A stretch of DNA of 64,000 nucleotides from Fluviicoccus sp. (GTDB taxonomy: Bacteria; Pseudomonadota; Gammaproteobacteria; Pseudomonadales; Moraxellaceae). A program made the translations under genes and the position numbers. This document shows, piece after piece, positions 1 through 8,444 of this stretch (the first letter of the stretch is position 1; every line of letters begins with the position of its first letter). The notes under the pieces are model-generated. The model searched no databases. It was not told where the DNA came from and saw only the letters and a list, made by a program, of their open reading frames with translations. Location: positions 122,686-186,685 of the forward strand of contig NZ_JAUSMX010000012.1 of the NCBI RefSeq assembly GCF_030646115.1, in the 5' to 3' direction.

Positions 1-663
1 GGGCATGCCGGTGGTGCCGGAAGTGAAGATGTAGAAGCAGGGCTGATGGGCGCGCACGTCGCCGGTGGTGGCCGGATTGCCGGAATCGCAGCCGGCGCTG
101 GCCTGTTCCAGATCCAGCCAGCCGTCCGGGGCGGGCTCGGCGCTGTCGCCGCCGCACCAGAAGCAGGGCAGGTTGGGGCTGCCTTGCGGGGTATAGACGG
201 TGCTTTCGATGGCGTCGCGGCATTCGCTGCTGATCACCAGCAGTTTCATGCGCACCAGGCCGATACTGTGGCTGAGCACCTCGGCGCGCTGGTGGTGGTT
301 GAGCATGGCGGCAATGGCCCCCAGCTTCATGGCGGCGATGACGCAGGCCAGCACCTCCGGCCGGTTTTCCATGAGGATGGCGACGGTGTCGCCGCTGCGG
401 ATGCCGCGCGCGGCCCACAGGTTGGCAAGGCGGTTGGCCCAGGCGTTGAGTTCGCGGTAGGTCCAGGCGCGGTCGTCGAAGCGCAGCGCCACCCGGTCCG
501 GGGTCCAGCGCGCCCAGAATTCCACGACCTTGCCGATGGACTGGCGGCTGTCCGGGTTCAGTCCGGCCAGGCGCAGCAGGTTGCCGCGGTTGAGGTCGAG
601 CATTTCCGGGGCGGCTTGAAGTATGCCGCGGGCGATGTCGCGGAATCCGATCTGGGTGGCCAT
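1..663 (-). CDS. Acyl-CoA synthetase (AMP-forming), N-terminal part, cut by window edge
   Basis: The minus strand reads open from an ATG at 663 to the left edge, giving 221 codons that begin MATQIGFRDIARG. The reading contains the adenylation-family features of an N-terminal half: a WTYRELNAWANR segment near residue 75 and, at the very edge, the phosphate-binding loop YIFTSGTTGMP. That order matches long-chain or very-long-chain acyl-CoA synthetases (FadD/FATP-like), which activate a carboxylic acid to acyl-AMP and then acyl-CoA. The C-terminal domain and the catalytic lysine lie outside the window, so the substrate class is not decidable. Other acid-activating and ring-cleaving genes lie close by, so a catabolic role is a reasonable inference. 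Confidence 0.85.
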   Translation of the reverse strand, partial: MATQIGFRDIARGILQAAPEMLDLNRGNLLRLAGLNPDSRQSIGKVVEFWARWTPDRVALRFDDRAWTYRELNAWANRLANLWAARGIRSGDTVAILMENRPEVLACVIAAMKLGAIAAMLNHHQRAEVLSHSIGLVRMKLLVISSECRDAIESTVYTPQGSPNLPCFWCGGDSAEPAPDGWLDLEQASAGCDSGNPATTGDVRAHQPCFYIFTSGTTGMP

Positions 664-749
664 GGGGGGGCTCCGGGCGGGTTGGTGGTGGGGGTGAGGA
701 TAGACGGTTTGCCCGGGGTGTGGGAGGGCTGTCTGAATCCATTTATGTG

Positions 750-763
750 TAACATGCGTGTTA
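750..763. promoter_or_regulatory. Small inverted repeat upstream of the acyl-CoA synthetase
   Basis: TAACA-TGCG-TGTTA is a perfect 5-bp inverted repeat with a 4-bp centre, about 85 bp upstream of the start at 663, in an AT-rich stretch within GC-rich sequence. It could be a regulator operator. No regulator gene is adjacent in the window, so the assignment is weak. Confidence 0.3.
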
Positions 764-864
764 TGTTTATTTTGCAGGAAAAGGCGGGGGGTGGCAACGG
801 TAGGGATTTCAGGTTGCTATCGCGGGTGGGGGTGATTATTGTAGCTGGACATGGATTGACGGAT

Positions 865-943
865 GTAGGATGGGTTGACGAATGAAACCCATCACGTTGA
901 TTTTATTGCAGAATGATGGGTTTCGTGCCTCTACCCATCCTAC
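865..943. repeat. Dispersed palindromic element, family A, copy 1
   Basis: The element starts GTAGGATGGGTTGACG and continues through AAACCCATCACGTTGAT and TGATGGGTTTCGTGCC to the arm ACCCATCCTAC. The outer arms are inverted repeats, as in REP/MITE-like elements. Two further copies lie at 1431-1510 and 9956-10034. In this copy the right arm has expanded into the 9-bp tandem array that follows. Confidence 0.85.
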
Positions 944-1060
944 CCATCCTACCCATCCTACCCATCCTACCCATCCTACCCATCCTACCCATCCTACCCA
1001 TCCTACCCATCCTACCCATCCTACCCATCCTACCCATCCTACCCATCCTACCCATCCTAC
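931..1060. repeat. Tandem array of 14 copies of a 9-bp unit
   Basis: The unit CTACCCATC is repeated 14 times without a visible mismatch from 931 to 1056, followed by a partial copy. The unit equals the right terminal arm of the family A element. Expansion from that arm by slippage is the simplest origin. The 9-bp period keeps frame, so all three plus-strand frames read through it as tripeptide repeats. It ends about 17 bp before the next start codon and could affect expression of that gene. Confidence 0.95.
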
Positions 1061-1077
1061 CAAGCTGGAGTCTGAAG

Positions 1078-1395
1078 ATGGAGCTTAAATTGTCCCCAAA
1101 CGCGGATGACGACGAATTTTTTCTTTTTGAGCGCGTCATTGGGCATTTGCAGCACTCATATAGTCATGGACATGAACATGCCACTATGTTGGTGAATCAG
1201 TACTATTCCAAATTTACAGATGCTGCCTATTGCCACAAATATCAAATCCCGGTCCAAACGGTGGATTTCTTTTGTCATATTGAGGCCAGGGGCATGGCTG
1301 ATAGAGTGCAGTACTACGAAGTGCTTGATCATCTTCCAGATGAGGCAGCATTTATTGTCTGGCAGAGAAAACAATTTCAGTCGTCGGGCTCATAG
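1078..1395 (+). CDS. Hypothetical protein, 105 aa
   Basis: This small AT-richer gene begins MELKLSPNADDDEFFLFERV and ends in QFQSSGS. The protein is soluble and rich in aromatic residues and histidine, with no signal peptide or membrane segment. I do not recognise a family. The start at 1078 is chosen because the reading upstream of it is only the (Ile-Leu-Pro)n translation of the tandem array; the weak purine-rich stretch CTGGAG lies 7 bp upstream. The gene sits between two direct copies of the family A element, and its base composition differs from its GC-rich neighbours, which suggests it was acquired. Confidence 0.55.
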   Translation: MELKLSPNADDDEFFLFERVIGHLQHSYSHGHEHATMLVNQYYSKFTDAAYCHKYQIPVQTVDFFCHIEARGMADRVQYYEVLDHLPDEAAFIVWQRKQFQSSGS

Positions 1396-1430
1396 CTCTA
1401 TTGCCAAGCTACGTTGGTAAGATCAGTTTT

Positions 1431-1510
1431 GTAGGATGGGTTGACGCAGGAAACCCATCACGTTGATCTAATTACAAAATGATGGGTTTCGTTCCTCAAC
1501 CCATCCTACG
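1431..1510. repeat. Dispersed palindromic element, family A, copy 2
   Basis: This is the most complete copy. It begins GTAGGATGGGTTGACGCAGG, ends AACCCATCCTACG, and has the internal inverted pair AAACCCATCA / TGATGGGTTT. It has the same orientation as copies 1 and 3. It lies between the 1078-1395 gene and the GFA gene. Confidence 0.85.
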
Positions 1511-1547
1511 CCAATCACCTTGAATCTATTCTCGGGAGACCCCCTTC

Positions 1548-1937
1548 ATGCTCACCGGCTCCTGCCACTGCGGCGCCCTCCATTGGCAACTCCGCGACAT
1601 CCCCGAATCCGCCACCGCCTGCAACTGCACCGTCTGCCGCCGCTACGGCGTACTCTGGGCCTATGACCACGAAGGCGAGGGCATCCATGTCTCCGGCCCC
1701 AGCAAAGCCTATATGCGCGGCAAGGCCATCGAATTCCACTTCTGCCCCGACTGCGGTTGCGTCGCCTTCTGGCGCGCCCGCTCGCTCACCCCGGAAGGCA
1801 AGCGCCGCATCGCCGTCAACCTGCGCCTGACCGAGCCGGAGGCTGTCGCCCATGTTCCCATCGACCATTTCGACGGGCTCGACACCTTCGACGACCTGCC
1901 GCGCGACGGCCGCTGCGTCGGGGATTATTGGTTCTGA
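1548..1937 (+). CDS. GFA/CENP-V family protein
   Basis: The 129-residue protein has the zinc-site pattern of the GFA family (glutathione-dependent formaldehyde-activating enzyme-like, also called CENP-V). These are CHCG near residue 6, CNCTVCRRYG near residue 27 and CPDCGC near residue 65, followed by a beta-rich core with WRARSLTPEGKRRIAVNLR. Family members bind two zinc ions. Their reactions are mostly unproven; a link to thiol or S-hydroxymethyl-glutathione chemistry is known only for the founding members. The ATG is preceded by a purine-rich GGGAGACCCC stretch. The gene is convergent with the CoA ligase, with 10 bp between them. A second, distinct GFA gene lies at 14154. Confidence 0.85.
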   Translation: MLTGSCHCGALHWQLRDIPESATACNCTVCRRYGVLWAYDHEGEGIHVSGPSKAYMRGKAIEFHFCPDCGCVAFWRARSLTPEGKRRIAVNLRLTEPEAVAHVPIDHFDGLDTFDDLPRDGRCVGDYWF

Positions 1938-1947
1938 ACTGGCCGTC

Positions 1948-3852
1948 TCACCCCGCCCATTCCACCGCAAAAGCATACTGCCCCAGCCGTTCCCGCAGCG
2001 CAGCCCCGTCCCCGCTGACAGCCAGCCGCACCAACAGCCCGCGCTTGCTGTCCTGAACCACCGCCAGCGACGCCAGACTCACCCCGGCGGCTTCGCACTC
2101 GCGCCGCACTACTCCTTCGATCTCCCGCATCTGCAGGGTCGGCTTGAAAATCTTGCCGACGGCCGTTACCGGCATCGTGTCGATGAGGCGGACATGCTTC
2201 GGTTGTGCCGCCCGCTCAGGGATGTGCTCGCCGAGGAAGGCCAGCAGTTCCTCTTCCGTCGCGAAACACCCCGGCTTCAGCTGCACATAAGCCACCGGCA
2301 ATTCCCCGGCATAGGCGTCTGGCATGCCCACCGCCGCTGCGACCGCCACGGCGGGATGCTGGTGCAACGGTTCCTCGATCTGCTTCGGGTCGATATTGTG
2401 GCCACCCCGGATGATCAGTTCCTTCTTGCGGCCGGTCAGCCAGAAATAACCGTCGTCATCCTGACGTCCCAGGTCGCCGGTGTTCATCCAGCGCTCGCCG
2501 TCGATATCCACCCACAAGCCCTGGTTGTGCACCGGCGTCAGGTAACCGGCGAACACGTTCGGGCCGCGAATCACGATCACGCCCGGCTCATCCGTACCGG
2601 CATCGCGGACATAAGCGCCGTCGTCGTCCAGGATCACCGCTTTCATCGGCTGCCAGGGCAGGCGCAGGCCGATGGAGCCGATGCGCGACTCGCCCCCCGG
2701 TGGGTTCAGGGAGGAGACGCAGGCCCCTTCGGTCAGGCCGTAACCTTCCAGGATGCGCACGCCGGTTTCTGCTTCGAACTGGCGGAACAACTCCCCCGGC
2801 ATCGGAGCCGCGCCGCAAATGGCGTATTCCAGCGAGGACAGGTCTTGGTTGCCGCGTTCCTGTTGCAGCAGGGCCGCAAACAGGGTCGGCACCCCGGAGA
2901 ACAGGTTGATCCGGTAATGCGCCACGATTTCCCGGAATCGCTTGACCACATTGGGGCCCCGATAGCCCTGAGGTGTTCCGAGGATCACATGGTCGCCGCG
3001 CATCCAGCTCATCAACCCGGTCACCAATTGGCCGTTGACGTGGAATAGCGGCAGGCCGCAGAAGATGGTGCGTGTCCGCTCGCTGCCTTCGCCGGTCATC
3101 AACTGCTGCACCGCCCAGGCATCAAAGACTTCGCAGCCGTGGGTGCGGACCGCGATTTTCGGCAGGCCGGTGGTGCCGCCGGTACAGAAGTAGGAGGAAA
3201 AGTCCCCGGCCATGATTACCCGACCGCTTAGCAGCCGGTCGGCTGGCTGCTGCTTCATCAGCGAACGCAGGTCGGCGATGGTCAGGTTACGGATGCCGTG
3301 CCGCTCGTGCATCGCCAGATAACGCAGCACCGGTCCCTTGACGCCGACATACGGGGCCATGTTCACCCAGACCACGGTGCGCACCTCCGGCATGTGGCGC
3401 AGTTGCTCCTTCAACTTCGGCCAGAGGTCGACGCCCGGCGTCGGCGCCACCGTCACCAGCACCTTGGCGCGGGCGTTGCGCACCAGCTCGGCGATCTGCG
3501 GTCCTTCCAGCAGGGGATTCACCGCCATGGCGATGCCCGCCGCCTCGCCGCCCCAGATGGTGAAATGCGTTTCCGGCAGGTTGGGCAGCACGAAGGCGAT
3601 CACATCGTCTTTCGTTACCCCCAGGGCGTGGAAGGCATTGGCGGCGCGGGTGATGTCGGCGAACAGTTCTGCATAGGTCCAGCACCAAGTGTTATCCAGC
3701 CGGTTGGCGTCCAGGAAGAAGCTCAGCGCCGGGGCGGAAGGGGTGCGCGCGGCGGCCTCGCGCAGGGCGTCATAAGTGCTTCCCGGCAACCGGTGCTGCG
3801 CCAGCGGAGTGGTTTCCAGACGCAGGATGTCATCAAAACAGCGAACAGTCAT
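1948..3852 (-). CDS. AMP-forming acyl-CoA synthetase / CoA ligase
   Basis: This 634-residue adenylate-forming enzyme has the P-loop YFCTGGTTGLPK near residue 230, EGYGLTEGA, the motif WMNTGDLGRQDDDGYFWLTGRKKELIIRGG, and the C-terminal lysine in TAVGKIFKPTL. It should convert a carboxylic acid, ATP and CoA to the acyl-CoA. It is the last gene of a four-gene minus-strand operon, starting 9 bp after the monooxygenase stop codon. Beside a hydroxylase, a ring-cleaving dioxygenase and a FAH-family hydrolase, it probably activates an aromatic or alicyclic acid intermediate. The C-terminal 50 residues, after the lysine motif, are longer than usual. The substrate cannot be read from sequence. Confidence 0.88.
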   Translation of the reverse strand: MTVRCFDDILRLETTPLAQHRLPGSTYDALREAAARTPSAPALSFFLDANRLDNTWCWTYAELFADITRAANAFHALGVTKDDVIAFVLPNLPETHFTIWGGEAAGIAMAVNPLLEGPQIAELVRNARAKVLVTVAPTPGVDLWPKLKEQLRHMPEVRTVVWVNMAPYVGVKGPVLRYLAMHERHGIRNLTIADLRSLMKQQPADRLLSGRVIMAGDFSSYFCTGGTTGLPKIAVRTHGCEVFDAWAVQQLMTGEGSERTRTIFCGLPLFHVNGQLVTGLMSWMRGDHVILGTPQGYRGPNVVKRFREIVAHYRINLFSGVPTLFAALLQQERGNQDLSSLEYAICGAAPMPGELFRQFEAETGVRILEGYGLTEGACVSSLNPPGGESRIGSIGLRLPWQPMKAVILDDDGAYVRDAGTDEPGVIVIRGPNVFAGYLTPVHNQGLWVDIDGERWMNTGDLGRQDDDGYFWLTGRKKELIIRGGHNIDPKQIEEPLHQHPAVAVAAAVGMPDAYAGELPVAYVQLKPGCFATEEELLAFLGEHIPERAAQPKHVRLIDTMPVTAVGKIFKPTLQMREIEGVVRRECEAAGVSLASLAVVQDSKRGLLVRLAVSGDGAALRERLGQYAFAVEWAG

Positions 3853-3861
3853 GGCGGCGGC

Positions 3862-5517
3862 TCACCCTTTCAGACCCAGCAGCGACAGTGTTTCACGAAC
3901 CAGCCTGCCGGCGTCCGTGGCTGGACCGTCATGCAGGATGACCCGGTCAGGTCGGACCACCGCCAGCCAGCCGACCGGGGCCCGGTCGGGCACCAGTTCT
4001 CCGGTCAGATCCTCCCACACGGCCAGCTCCGGTCGAGGCTGCCCGAGCTGCCCGCGATGGCTGATCTGCACGAACGCGCCGCCCGCCGCCGTCCAGGCAG
4101 CCTGTTCCTGCGGACTCAGAGCCTGAAGCGGATCGACGCCAAACCCCACCAGCGTCAGCCGTTCGCCCAGCGCATCATCGCTCCACGCGCCTTGCCCGGC
4201 GGCATTGCGCAGCCACACTTGGGGCAGGTGGTTGCCGCGATCGAGGCGGTCGTCGCGGTTGCGCGGCTGGAACAAGCCCTCCTTGAAACGGTTGCGCGGC
4301 TTGATTTTCAGGTCGTCGATCAGCGCACGCAGCGGTGGCAGGCGACGCAGGTTTTTCACCAGGTGCGATGACAGCGCCCCCGCCACCGGGCTTACAGGTT
4401 TGATCAGCAGCCCCATGCCGCGCGCGAGGTCGATCATGGCTTTGGCGTGCGGACGGCGTTCGCGGTCATAGCTGTCGAGGATGCGGGCGTCGGCGCGGCC
4501 GTGCAGAACCCAGGCCAGTTTCCAGCCCAGGTTGGCCACGTCGCGCAGCCCGGCGCACATGCCCTGCCCGACAAAGGGCGGTGTGATATGGGCGGCGTCG
4601 CCGACCAGAAAGACATTGCCCTTGCGGAAGCTGTCCGCGACACGGGCGTGGAAGCGGTAGACGGCGGTGCGTTCGATCTCCAGCTCGTCCGGATTGGCCC
4701 AGGGCTTCAGCAGTTCGCGCAGGAAGGCGGGTTGCAGCACCTGTTCCCGGGTTTCCCCCGGCTTCATCATGAATTCCCAGCGCTCGCGGCCGCCCGGCGC
4801 GATCATGTGCGGCACCGGCCGCTCCGGGTCACAGAGAAATTCGACATCCGAAATCGGCGAGCGGACATGTTTGGCATCGACAATCAGCCAGTCCTGCGGG
4901 TAGGTTTCACCGCCAAACTCCACCCCCAAACGGGCGCGAACCGGCGAAGCCGACCCGTCGGCTGCGACCAGATAGCGGCAGCTGATGGTCTGCGCCGGGC
5001 CGTCCGCCGGGCGCAGTTGCAGCCGGATCTCATGGCCCAGGTCCATGAAATCGGTCATCTCCACACCGACTGCGGTACGCACGGTGGAATGCTGCTTGAC
5101 CGCCGACCGCAGCGCCTGTTCCATTTCCGGCTGGTAAAAGGTGATCAGTTTCGGGTGCCCGTCCAGGCAGCCCGCCGTGTTGACGCGGCCGAACTCCCCG
5201 GCATAAGGCGAATGCAGGCGCACCTGCGGGATGGCGATCTTCTCGAAAGCGTCCTCGGCCAGCCCCGCCATTTGCAGGATGCGCAAGGCTTCGTTGTCCA
5301 GCGCAATGGCGCGGGGCATCGGCAGGATGTCCTCGGCCTTGTCCACTACCAGCGTATCGACCCCGTAGCGGCCCAGCAGGTTGGCGAGCGCCGCCCCGGC
5401 AGGGCCGTAGCCGACAATCACCACATCGGCATGGGCGGGCAGCGTGCCCGGAGCAGGGGGCGTGGCAGGCGCGGCCGGAGCCGTCTTTGGCGTTTTCTTG
5501 ATAAGCGTCGCAGTCAT
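3862..5517 (-). CDS. FAD-dependent aromatic monooxygenase (MhpA/PheA-like)
   Basis: This 551-residue class A flavoprotein hydroxylase has the N-terminal Rossmann motif VVIVGYGPAGAALANLLGRYG, the YLVAADGSASPVRARLG NAD(P)H/FAD motif, and the FAD ribityl-binding VFLVGDAAHITPPFVGQGM. This matches 3-(3-hydroxyphenyl)propionate hydroxylase-type enzymes, which ortho-hydroxylate phenols to catechols using NAD(P)H and O2. An Ala/Pro-rich extension of about 28 residues precedes the Rossmann fold, so a later start is possible. The gene lies 3 bp after the FAH-family gene and is clearly cotranscribed with it. The product would be a catechol suited to the dioxygenase encoded first in the operon. Confidence 0.88.
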   Translation of the reverse strand: MTATLIKKTPKTAPAAPATPPAPGTLPAHADVVIVGYGPAGAALANLLGRYGVDTLVVDKAEDILPMPRAIALDNEALRILQMAGLAEDAFEKIAIPQVRLHSPYAGEFGRVNTAGCLDGHPKLITFYQPEMEQALRSAVKQHSTVRTAVGVEMTDFMDLGHEIRLQLRPADGPAQTISCRYLVAADGSASPVRARLGVEFGGETYPQDWLIVDAKHVRSPISDVEFLCDPERPVPHMIAPGGRERWEFMMKPGETREQVLQPAFLRELLKPWANPDELEIERTAVYRFHARVADSFRKGNVFLVGDAAHITPPFVGQGMCAGLRDVANLGWKLAWVLHGRADARILDSYDRERRPHAKAMIDLARGMGLLIKPVSPVAGALSSHLVKNLRRLPPLRALIDDLKIKPRNRFKEGLFQPRNRDDRLDRGNHLPQVWLRNAAGQGAWSDDALGERLTLVGFGVDPLQALSPQEQAAWTAAGGAFVQISHRGQLGQPRPELAVWEDLTGELVPDRAPVGWLAVVRPDRVILHDGPATDAGRLVRETLSLLGLKG

Positions 5518-5520
5518 GGT

Positions 5521-6480
5521 TCAGGCCTCCGGGACAATGGTATGGCGCTGGACACCCAGGTCCAGCCTGCCGTCGCGGCTGGCGATGCGGACTTCCACCC
5601 GGTCGCCGTTTTTCAGGTATTGCGGGCGGCGCAGTTGCGCCTTCAGGAACAGACCGAAGCGCACCGGGTCCGGCAGCATTGCAGAGGCGCGCACCACCGT
5701 CGGGTTCGGCAAACCCAGCGCACAGCCGGAGGGTGTTCCGGTCATGATCACGTCGCCGGGATTGAAGTCGGCGATCTGCGAGTATTCCGTCAGGGTTTCG
5801 GCGGGCTTGAACACCAGATTGGCGGTGGAGTCCTGCTGGCGGACTTCGCCGTTGACGGTGAGGCTGAGTTGCAGATCGTCCAGATAGTGCATTTCTTCCG
5901 GCTCCAGCAGGCACAGCACCGGCCCCAGCGGGCAAAAAGTGCGGTAGCTCTTGCCCTTGTGGAACTGCATTTGCGGAATTTGCACGCAACGCGCCGAGAC
6001 ATCGTTGCCGATGCAGATGCCTGCTACATATTCGTGCAGGTTGGCCGCGCTTACCTTGACTGCCGACGTCGTGGCCTTGCCCAGCACCAGCGTCAGCTCC
6101 ACTTCGTAGTCCAGCAACTGCACATGGCGCGGCCGGACGATGCTGCCCACCGGGTCGTGGATCGACGCCGAGGACTTGGTGAAGAACATGTTGAAACGTT
6201 TGGCATCCGGGTCTACACCCGAGTCGAGCATGTGCTGGCGGTAGTTGGCTCCCTGACACAGCACCTTGGCGTCGCGGGTGATCGGCGACAGCAGTTGCAG
6301 GTTGTCCGCCAGCGGCAGCAAGCTATCCTGGACGGAGGCGCGAATGGCGGCGTGACTGTGGGCCAGCAATGCGGCGGTGGTGGTGCAAGGTATACTCAGT
6401 GGGCGGATCTCGCCGCCTTGCAACAGGCCCCAGCTCGGAGAGGCATTCGAACGGGTAAAACGGACAAGGGACAGGGACAT
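5521..6480 (-). CDS. Fumarylacetoacetate hydrolase family protein
   Basis: The 319-residue protein has the FAH-family C-terminal domain, with conserved segments including CQGANYRQHMLDSG, DYEVELTLVLGK, GICIGNDVSARC and ADFNPGDVIMTGTPSGCALG. The acidic residues in DYEVEL and ND match the divalent-metal site. Family members hydrolyse, decarboxylate or isomerise acyl-pyruvate-type ring-cleavage products. In this operon it would act on the product of the extradiol dioxygenase. It starts 36 bp after the dioxygenase stop codon and ends 3 bp before the monooxygenase start. Confidence 0.88.
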   Translation of the reverse strand: MSLSLVRFTRSNASPSWGLLQGGEIRPLSIPCTTTAALLAHSHAAIRASVQDSLLPLADNLQLLSPITRDAKVLCQGANYRQHMLDSGVDPDAKRFNMFFTKSSASIHDPVGSIVRPRHVQLLDYEVELTLVLGKATTSAVKVSAANLHEYVAGICIGNDVSARCVQIPQMQFHKGKSYRTFCPLGPVLCLLEPEEMHYLDDLQLSLTVNGEVRQQDSTANLVFKPAETLTEYSQIADFNPGDVIMTGTPSGCALGLPNPTVVRASAMLPDPVRFGLFLKAQLRRPQYLKNGDRVEVRIASRDGRLDLGVQRHTIVPEA

Positions 6481-6516
6481 GGAACGAACTCCGTTGGGCG
6501 TTGGTCGGGACCGGCA

Positions 6517-7623
6517 TCAACCGGCATGACGGATCAGGTTTTTCAGGCGGCGGAAACTGAGGTCGTCGCCGCTGCGGTTGCGCAGACGGGAAACCACGGT
6601 CTGCACCAGGTGCAGGGAAGGAATCTTGCCCGCCATATCGGCGCTGAGGTCCGGTCCCCACTGGTGCATGGCGTCGCCGCCGAAGGCGTGATATCCGGTC
6701 GGCACGGACGCGTCGAACAGGTCGCCGTCGGCGTAGTGTTCGAACATGTCGCCCTGTTCATCGCGCCAGTAATCAAAAATCTGGCTACCGAGGATGTGGC
6801 GGCCAATGCCCCAGGTGTGGTGATGCTTGCGGCGGTTCAGCACGACCCCGGCGGCCACCACGGCATCCATGTCCGGTAATTCGAAAGCCGTGTGCATATG
6901 ACCGATCTCCACGGCAGACCCCATGGCGAGAGTGTGATGGTCGGACGGGGTATCGCCGCGGTCACAGCGGATAAACGCCACCACCGGTATCGGATCATTG
7001 TCCATCATCTGGAAATCCGAGACGATGAAGCCGAAATTTTGCTGGTACCAGCCCAGGCTGTTGACGAAGTTGGTCACCCCCATCACCGTATGCCCCAGCC
7101 GGAAAATGCGGGGGGGATGCTTGTAGTCCAGCCGCACCGTGCGGTTGATGCGCGGGCTGTGACCGGGACGGTTGGCCGGGATGACTTCGGAATGCATTAG
7201 CTCCTGCAGGTGTGTCCAGCCGTGCATGACTTCCACGACCAGATTGTCGGGGTCGCGCAGTACAATCACCTGCCCGCCGCGCTGCGGATGGTTGTCCGCC
7301 ACGCTGACCCCGTGGGCCGCCGCCAGCCGCTGCAGGTCGTCCGCGCTGTCCACGGTCAGGCTGAACCCGAGGTAGCGCGCCGGGCCGCGCTCGATCACCA
7401 CGCTGGCGGTGCTGTCGCCGGTGCCGCGCAACAAGGCCAGGTTGCCGTCGTTGTGGATGCAGCTCAGGCCGAAGTCGGTGAAGAAGCGTACGGCTTCGGT
7501 CAGGTCCGGGCGGGACAGCCGGATGGACGCCAGACCGCTGACCTTGCAGACGGGGTTGTCAGCGCGGGCTTGTACGGCGCGGATTCGGGCGAGTTGTTCT
7601 TGGGTGTTATGGGATGAGGACAT
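6517..7623 (-). CDS. Type I extradiol ring-cleavage dioxygenase (VOC superfamily)
   Basis: The 368-residue protein has two VOC modules. The C-terminal module holds a plausible Fe(II) triad: His in RLGHTVMGV, His in the HHHTWGIGRH segment and Glu in GDMFEHYADG. The family signature around FEHYADGD supports an extradiol catechol dioxygenase of the 2,3-dihydroxybiphenyl type. It should open a catecholic ring next to the diol with O2. It is the first gene of the operon, transcribed away from the TetR gene with a palindromic operator in between. Whether the natural substrate is a monocyclic or a steroid-type catechol cannot be decided here. Confidence 0.85.
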   Translation of the reverse strand: MSSSHNTQEQLARIRAVQARADNPVCKVSGLASIRLSRPDLTEAVRFFTDFGLSCIHNDGNLALLRGTGDSTASVVIERGPARYLGFSLTVDSADDLQRLAAAHGVSVADNHPQRGGQVIVLRDPDNLVVEVMHGWTHLQELMHSEVIPANRPGHSPRINRTVRLDYKHPPRIFRLGHTVMGVTNFVNSLGWYQQNFGFIVSDFQMMDNDPIPVVAFIRCDRGDTPSDHHTLAMGSAVEIGHMHTAFELPDMDAVVAAGVVLNRRKHHHTWGIGRHILGSQIFDYWRDEQGDMFEHYADGDLFDASVPTGYHAFGGDAMHQWGPDLSADMAGKIPSLHLVQTVVSRLRNRSGDDLSFRRLKNLIRHAG

Positions 7624-7655
7624 GGCCTGGCTCCTGATGTATGATCTCGTTTAGT

Positions 7656-7683
7656 GAAACTATTTCATTTATGAAAAAGTTTC
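7656..7683. promoter_or_regulatory. Probable TetR operator O1 (13-2-13 inverted repeat)
   Basis: GAAACTATTTCAT, a TT spacer, then ATGAAAAAGTTTC: the half-sites match at 12 of 13 positions. It lies in the divergent promoter region between the dioxygenase operon and the TetR gene. A second site with the same architecture lies at 8445-8472. Confidence 0.75.
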
Positions 7684-7733
7684 AAATAAATTTTGACGTG
7701 AAATTGGTTGAGCCGACGAACGGGGAGATATCG

Positions 7734-8390
7734 ATGACAATCCGCAAACGTGACCGCACCCGTGAACGTCTGCTTACGGCGGCCCAGGAACTGTTGCTGG
7801 AAGGGGGCTTTACCATGCTGGGCATCCAGCCCCTGACCGAACGCGCCGACGTGGCGCTCGGCACCATCTACAACTATTTCCGCACCCGTGAGGAAGTGGC
7901 GGACGCGGTGGTGGAGATCCTGATTTCAGCCTTCCTGCGTTCCATGGAGCGGATTACGCACGGACTCACCGACCCGGCGGAAATCATGGCCGCGTCCATC
8001 CGCCAGACCCTGTTCTGGATGAAGCCGGGCAATACCTTCGGCCGGATGCTGTTCCTCAGCGGGCTGCCGATGACCCGCTATGTTTACCAGACGCGGCAGG
8101 GCTTCACGCGTGACATGAAGGAAGGCATCGTCGCCGGGCGCTTCACGGTGGCGCAAGAGCCGGTGATCTCCTCGATGATTGCGGGCGGGGTGTTGGCGGT
8201 GTTGATGGACCTGTTTCTGGGGCAGGTGGAGTCGGAGGTGATTGAGCAGGTGGCGGAACAGGCGCTGATGATGCTGGGGCTGCCGCCGGAGGAGGCGCAG
8301 CGGATTGCCCGCCTGCCCTTGGATCTAAAGGATGCGCCGGACTTCCCCCTGTCCGCCATTGAGTACCTGCCGCCGCTGGAAGCCGCCTGA
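7734..8390 (+). CDS. TetR/AcrR family transcriptional regulator
   Basis: This 218-residue protein begins MTIRKRDRTRERLL and has a classical TetR helix-turn-helix: TAAQELLLEGGFTMLGIQPLTERADVALGTIYNYF (residues 12-46). A variable ligand-binding domain follows. The start at 7734 is preferred over in-frame upstream starts because GGGGAG lies 7 bp upstream and because the upstream reading would cross the operator. The gene is divergent from the dioxygenase operon and has matching palindromes on both sides. It probably represses both flanking units until an aromatic or acyl-CoA ligand binds. Confidence 0.88.
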   Translation: MTIRKRDRTRERLLTAAQELLLEGGFTMLGIQPLTERADVALGTIYNYFRTREEVADAVVEILISAFLRSMERITHGLTDPAEIMAASIRQTLFWMKPGNTFGRMLFLSGLPMTRYVYQTRQGFTRDMKEGIVAGRFTVAQEPVISSMIAGGVLAVLMDLFLGQVESEVIEQVAEQALMMLGLPPEEAQRIARLPLDLKDAPDFPLSAIEYLPPLEAA

Positions 8391-8444
8391 GGTTGCGGCT
8401 GGCGGTGGATCTTGCCGTTTGTCGGCGAATCCGCGATCAATAAT

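Noticed and set aside
931..1060. Possible CRISPR array
   Set aside because: The repeats are 9 bp and contiguous with no spacers. It is a simple tandem array.
913..1077. N-terminal Ile-Leu-Pro repeat extension of the 1078 gene
   Set aside because: It is only the translation of the tandem array, all frames are open there, and the ATG at 1078 gives a normal protein.
4447..6879. 810-codon open reading on the plus strand
   Set aside because: It is antisense to the monooxygenase, FAH and dioxygenase genes, which have clear family motifs. Long antisense readings are expected in GC-rich DNA.
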